64,000 bases of DNA. Source: UBA1926 sp036732005 (GTDB lineage Bacteria; Planctomycetota; Phycisphaerae; Phycisphaerales; UBA1924). Position numbers and translations under genes: made by a program. Shown here piece after piece: positions 60,188 to 64,000 of this stretch; positions within the stretch are counted from its first letter, which is position 1, and the number at the start of each line of letters is the position of its first letter. The notes below the pieces were generated by a model. The model made no database searches. It was not told the DNA's origin and worked only from the letters and a program-made list of their open reading frames with translations. Location: positions 372,001 to 436,000 of the forward strand of contig DAINDF010000002.1 of NCBI GenBank assembly GCA_036732005.1, written 5' to 3'.

Positions 60188-63181
60188 ATGACCGAGACGC
60201 CCCGCGACGACTCGCCCGAAATACCCGCCCGCGACGAGGCGCCGCGCGACCCCGACGCCACCGTCCCCATCACGCGCCCGCACGGGCCCGGCCCCAACGG
60301 CACCGACCCCGACGGCACCGACCCAGACGCCGAAACCTCCGCCGAGGCCCTCGACCCCGCACGCACCGTCCCGCTCAACCCCGCAGGCCCCACACGCGAC
60401 CCCGCGGCCGACGAGATCCCCGGCTACCGACTCATGGGCCAGATCGGCCGAGGCGGCATGGGCACCGTCTTCCTCGCCCAACGCCTCGACGACCGCTTCC
60501 GCAAACGCGTCGCCATCAAGATCATGCGTCGCGGCGTTGACACCGACGAGATGATCGAGCGGTTCCAGCTCGAACGGCAGGTCCTCGGCGCCCTCAACCA
60601 CCCCAACATCGCGCGCCTCTTCGACGCCGGCGCCACCGCCGACGGCAGGCCCTACTTCGTCATGGAGCATGTCGACGGGCTCCCCATCGACACCTATTGC
60701 GACGAGCACAACCTCACCGTCCAGGAACGCATCCGACTCTTCACCAAGATCTGCGCCGCCGTCCATTACGCCCACCAGAACCTCATCGTCCACCGAGACC
60801 TCAAGCCCTCCAACATCCTCGTCACCGCAGAAGGCGAGCCCAAACTCCTCGATTTCGGCATCGCCAAACTCCTCAACCCCGAACTCCTCGGCCTCCCGGC
60901 CCTCACCCGCGCCGACCAGCGCATCATGACCTACGAGTACGCCAGCCCCGAACAGGTCCAGGGCCAGGCCATCACCACCGCAAGCGATGTCTACGCACTC
61001 GGCGTCATCCTCTACGAACTCCTCACCGGCCACAGGCCCTACCAGATCCAGCGGCGACTCCACGCCGAGGCCGTCCGCGTCATCTGCGAGGCCGAGCCCG
61101 AGAGGCCATCCACCGCCGTCTCCCGCGCCGCCACGCGCCACACCTCGCACGGCGAGATGCACACCATCACCGCCCACGAGATCGCCAAACGCCGCGAGGT
61201 CCAGATCACCCGCCTCAAGAAGTCCCTCGCCGGAGACCTCGACAACATCGTCCTCATGGCGATGCGCAAGAGCGCCCACCGCCGATACTCCACCGCCCAG
61301 GCGCTCGCCGAAGATCTCGACCGCCACCTCGCCGGGCAGACCGTCACCGCACGCGCCCCGACATTCGTCTATCGCGCCGGCAAGTTCGTCCGCAGGCACC
61401 GATTCGCCGTCGCCGCCGCCTCCACCGTTCTCCTCGCGCTCCTCGTCGGCCTCGTCGCCTTCTCCTGGGCCTGGCAGCGCGCCGAGCACGCCCGGGCCGA
61501 AGAGGCCCTCGCACGCCAGGCCGCCGAGAACGCCCGCGCCGCCGAGGCCGACGCCCGCGCCGCCGCGGAAACCCGCTACACCCAGCTCCGCCGCATGTTC
61601 ACCGTCGAGGACGAACTCTACGACGCCATCGAGAATCTCCCCGCCGCCACCGCCGCACGCACCGTCCTCGCCGACGCCATGCTCTCGGCGATCGACGCGC
61701 TCGCCGCCGAATTCCCCGAAGACCCACGCCTCCGCCTCGACCTCGCCATCCAGTACCAACGCGTCGGACGACTCGCCGCCGCGGGAGAAAACTCCGTCAG
61801 CCGCGGCGTCCACGCCCTCCAACGCGCCGCCCAACTCCTCGCTCAGATCCCCGACGCCGACGAAGAACGCCTCCGCACCGCCGTCGAACTCGCCAAGGCC
61901 CTCCGCCAGGCCGGCGACCGCGACGCCGCCTTCCGCGTCGCCTCCGACGCCGCCAACGCCCCGCCACACGAGGAACCCGACCCCCTCGCCCGCCTCCGCG
62001 CCGAGGCCCTCATGCAGGCCGGCCTCGTCCGCCTCCTCCAGTCCCGCGCCGACGACGCCCGCCCCCTCCTTCAGAGCGCCCTTGCGATCGCCCAGGACGC
62101 CGCCGCCCGCGCCCCGAGCGACCCCGACACGCTCGCCACACTCGCCTACGCCCACGAACAACTCGGCTTCCTCCACGACTTCCTCGATCAGGAAGAACCC
62201 GAGCTCGCCGCCTTCCAGCGCTGCCTCGAGTTCCGCGCCCGCGTCGCCGAACTCCGACCCGACGACGCCGACGCCGCCCGACGCCTCGTCATGGCCCACG
62301 AACGCGTCGGCCGCGCCCTCATGGACCTCGACCGCTTCGACGAGGCCGAGGCCAGCTACCGGGACATGCAGGCCCTCGCCCGCAGCGCCAGCGACGCCGA
62401 CCCGTTCAGCGGCCGCGCCCTCTCCGACCTCGCCCGCTCCTTCGAAGCCGCCGCCGACCTCGCCTTGAGACGCCGCCAGCCCGAGGTCGCCCAGACCTAC
62501 GCCGCCGCCTTCGCCGCCCACGCCGAAGAGGCCTTCCAGCACGACCCCACCGACCTCGCCAAACGCCGGATGCTGGGCCTCGCCCAGTACAAACTCGCCC
62601 GCACACTCATCGCCCAGGACAAGCGGGCGGAGGCCCTCCCGAGCCTCGCCGCCGCCCTCCAGACGCTCACCGAAGCCGGCGACATCGACCCCGCCGACGC
62701 CGAACTCCGCCGAAACCAGATGCTCGTCGCCTACCACCTCGGCGTAAACAGCCGCGCCACCGGCGACACCGCCTCCGCCCGCGACGCGTTCCGCCGCGTC
62801 ATCCAGCAGGCCCGCGCCCTCGCCGCCGCCACCCCCCTCAACGCCTCGGACCGCGACCTGACCACCCGGGCCGCCAACGGCATCTGCGCCATCGCCCACG
62901 ACGCCGACAACCCCGACGAGATGATCGCAACCGTCACCGAATCAACCGAGATCCTCGGCGAACGCCCCTTCCTCCTCACCAGGCAGCACATCCGCGCCCT
63001 CATCCTCTCCGGCGACCTCCACGCCGCCCTCGACCTCACCCGCGACGCCATCAAGCCCTACGACGCCCTCTCCTCTCCCTCCTCCGCCGACCAAGCCCAA
63101 CTCGACGAACTCCGCCGCCTCGAAGCCGAGTGCCTCGCCGCACTCGAAGCCGCCCCGGGCTTCGACGACCCGATCCCCTGA
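60188..63181 (+). CDS. Membrane Ser/Thr protein kinase with TPR-like C-terminus
   Basis: 997 aa. A Pro/Asp-rich N-terminus (about 75 residues) leads to a Hanks-type kinase domain (about 80-390): glycine loop GQIGRGGMGTV, Lys111 in VAIKIM, HRDLKPSN at 202 and DFG at 222. A single transmembrane helix spans about 406-428. The C-terminal ~560 residues are Ala/Glu-rich helical repeats of TPR type (such as LATLAYAHEQLGFL and EAEASYRDMQALARS). Such kinases are abundant in planctomycetes. The FHA protein at 24.5 kb could be a reader, though that link is a guess. Confidence 0.93.
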   Translation: MTETPRDDSPEIPARDEAPRDPDATVPITRPHGPGPNGTDPDGTDPDAETSAEALDPARTVPLNPAGPTRDPAADEIPGYRLMGQIGRGGMGTVFLAQRLDDRFRKRVAIKIMRRGVDTDEMIERFQLERQVLGALNHPNIARLFDAGATADGRPYFVMEHVDGLPIDTYCDEHNLTVQERIRLFTKICAAVHYAHQNLIVHRDLKPSNILVTAEGEPKLLDFGIAKLLNPELLGLPALTRADQRIMTYEYASPEQVQGQAITTASDVYALGVILYELLTGHRPYQIQRRLHAEAVRVICEAEPERPSTAVSRAATRHTSHGEMHTITAHEIAKRREVQITRLKKSLAGDLDNIVLMAMRKSAHRRYSTAQALAEDLDRHLAGQTVTARAPTFVYRAGKFVRRHRFAVAAASTVLLALLVGLVAFSWAWQRAEHARAEEALARQAAENARAAEADARAAAETRYTQLRRMFTVEDELYDAIENLPAATAARTVLADAMLSAIDALAAEFPEDPRLRLDLAIQYQRVGRLAAAGENSVSRGVHALQRAAQLLAQIPDADEERLRTAVELAKALRQAGDRDAAFRVASDAANAPPHEEPDPLARLRAEALMQAGLVRLLQSRADDARPLLQSALAIAQDAAARAPSDPDTLATLAYAHEQLGFLHDFLDQEEPELAAFQRCLEFRARVAELRPDDADAARRLVMAHERVGRALMDLDRFDEAEASYRDMQALARSASDADPFSGRALSDLARSFEAAADLALRRRQPEVAQTYAAAFAAHAEEAFQHDPTDLAKRRMLGLAQYKLARTLIAQDKRAEALPSLAAALQTLTEAGDIDPADAELRRNQMLVAYHLGVNSRATGDTASARDAFRRVIQQARALAAATPLNASDRDLTTRAANGICAIAHDADNPDEMIATVTESTEILGERPFLLTRQHIRALILSGDLHAALDLTRDAIKPYDALSSPSSADQAQLDELRRLEAECLAALEAAPGFDDPIP

Positions 63182-63239
63182 TCCACCCTCCCGACCCAAC
63201 CTCTTGACCCGGCCCAGCCCCCCGCCCATCGTTCCCCCG

Positions 63240-64000
63240 ATGTGGCTCTGCGCCGGCGACACCCCGCTCTCCGACTTCCTCGCCCCCCGAGCCTGCGCCC
63301 TCGTCCCAACCATGGGCGCCCTCCACCCCGGGCACGCCGCCCTCATCCGCCGCGCCGCCGACCACGCCAACGCCGCGGGGCTCCCCGCCGGCGCCGTCGT
63401 CACCATCTTCGTCAACCCCACGCAGTTCGACGACCCCGCCGACTTCGCCAGATACGCCCGCACCCTTCCCGAAGACCTCGAACTCTGCCGAAACGCCGGC
63501 GCCGCCGGCGTCTTCGCCCCCTCCCCCGAACGCGTCTACCCACCCGAATCCACGATCCCCGTCCCAGCCCTCGCGACCCAGGCCATCGCCAAGGGACTTG
63601 AAGACACCCACCGCCCCGGCCACTTCGCCGGCGTCTGCCAGGTCGTCCGCCGCCTCTTCGACCTCACCTCCCCCCACGCCGCCGTCTTCGGCGAAAAAGA
63701 CTGGCAGCAACTCCAGGTCATCCGCGCCATGACCTCCCGAGATCGCCTCGGCGTCGAGATCATCCCCGCCCCAACCATCCGCGAACCCGACGGTCTCGCC
63801 ATGTCCAGCCGCAACCGATTCCTCACCCCGCCCGAGCGACGCACCGCCCTCGCACTCCGCCGCGCCCTCGACGCCGCCCGCGAACACCCGACCCCCGACG
63901 CCGGAGAGGCCGCCATGCGCCGCGTCCTCGAGCAAGCCCCCGTCGACCGCATCGACTACGCCACCATCCGCGACGCCGAGACCCTCGACGCCCCGACCCC
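63240..64000 (+). CDS. panC: Pantothenate synthetase, 3'-truncated by window edge
   Basis: The frame opens at ATG 63240 and stays open to the window end (253 codons visible). The enzyme condenses pantoate and beta-alanine with ATP to pantothenate. ATP-site motifs PTMGALHPGHAALI (the HxGH-type signature), FVNPTQF, GEKDWQQLQVIR and the KMSKS-like AMSSRNRFL are all in order. The C-terminal domain is only partly visible. It lies 58 bases after the kinase gene. Confidence 0.95.
   Translation, partial: MWLCAGDTPLSDFLAPRACALVPTMGALHPGHAALIRRAADHANAAGLPAGAVVTIFVNPTQFDDPADFARYARTLPEDLELCRNAGAAGVFAPSPERVYPPESTIPVPALATQAIAKGLEDTHRPGHFAGVCQVVRRLFDLTSPHAAVFGEKDWQQLQVIRAMTSRDRLGVEIIPAPTIREPDGLAMSSRNRFLTPPERRTALALRRALDAAREHPTPDAGEAAMRRVLEQAPVDRIDYATIRDAETLDAPT

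Noticed and set aside
1..64000. CRISPR arrays, insertion sequences, prophage or integrative elements
   Set aside because: No regularly spaced repeats, transposase, integrase or phage genes were seen, and composition is uniform apart from the 13.0-13.4 kb gap.

Overview
The window is very GC-rich (about 70% by eye), with densely packed genes, strongly C-ending codons, many GTG starts and mostly TGA stops. Several proteins point to the PVC superphylum and, within it, to a planctomycete of the Phycisphaerae type. These are a cysteine-rich, OmcB-like DUF11 lipoprotein, an AroD-AroE fusion, a CT398-type coiled-coil zinc-ribbon protein, a large secreted FG-GAP protein ending in a planctomycete-style dockerin tail (...GGCP), and a Ser/Thr kinase with a TPR-like tail. 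The lineage is inferred from gene content, not from an rRNA gene, because none is present.

Layout. 1-3.2 kb: the end of an ALDH7 aldehyde dehydrogenase, RpiA, and the OmcB-like lipoprotein with a clear terminator. 3.7-8.1 kb (minus): isocitrate dehydrogenase, Sua5 and a TolC-type lipoprotein. 8.2-13 kb: a secreted SH3-like protein, a FIST protein, and a minus-strand pair (HisN-like phosphatase and alpha-oxoamine synthase). 13.4-16.8 kb: AroDE, then a minus-strand hotdog-ACP-hotdog set. 16.8-25.2 kb: RecO, HDOD regulator, M16 peptidase, ThiD2-ThiE, 6-phosphogluconolactonase-like protein, RluA, HemW, FHA protein and a mini zinc ribbon. 25.4-35.2 kb: PurA-UppS-CdsA, a CT398-like protein, a GT39 glycosyltransferase, RuvB, an M28 peptidase and a secreted protein of unknown function.

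35.4-50.96 kb is the ribosomal superoperon: S10-L3-[291-nt structured gap]-L4-L23-L2-S19-L22-S3-L16-L29-S17-L14-L24-L5-S14-S8-L6-L18-S5-L15-SecY, then a second promoter and L36-S13-S11-RpoA-L17, a terminator and PheS. L30, Adk, Map, IF-1 and S4 are absent from their usual slots. L22 carries an N-terminal XRE-type helix-turn-helix domain. 52-55.6 kb holds a membrane protein and a YcfL-LpoB-COG3014 lipoprotein trio. After tRNA-Met(CAU) come an EF-hand protein, the dockerin-tailed FG-GAP protein, a Ser/Thr kinase and the start of PanC, which runs off the window.

Two window-wide signals stand out. First, I found no ACGT tetranucleotide anywhere in the 64 kb, although roughly 170 would be expected. 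Coding regions write Asp-Val, Tyr-Val and Asn-Val as GAT-GTC, TAT-GTC and AAT-GTC while otherwise preferring GAC, TAC and AAC. Second, at least ten genes have a TANNNT-like -10 hexamer ending 5-7 nt before the start codon, which suggests frequent leaderless transcription. A REP-like palindrome (four copies) and recurrent CCGGGC hairpins between ribosomal genes are further repeated structures.
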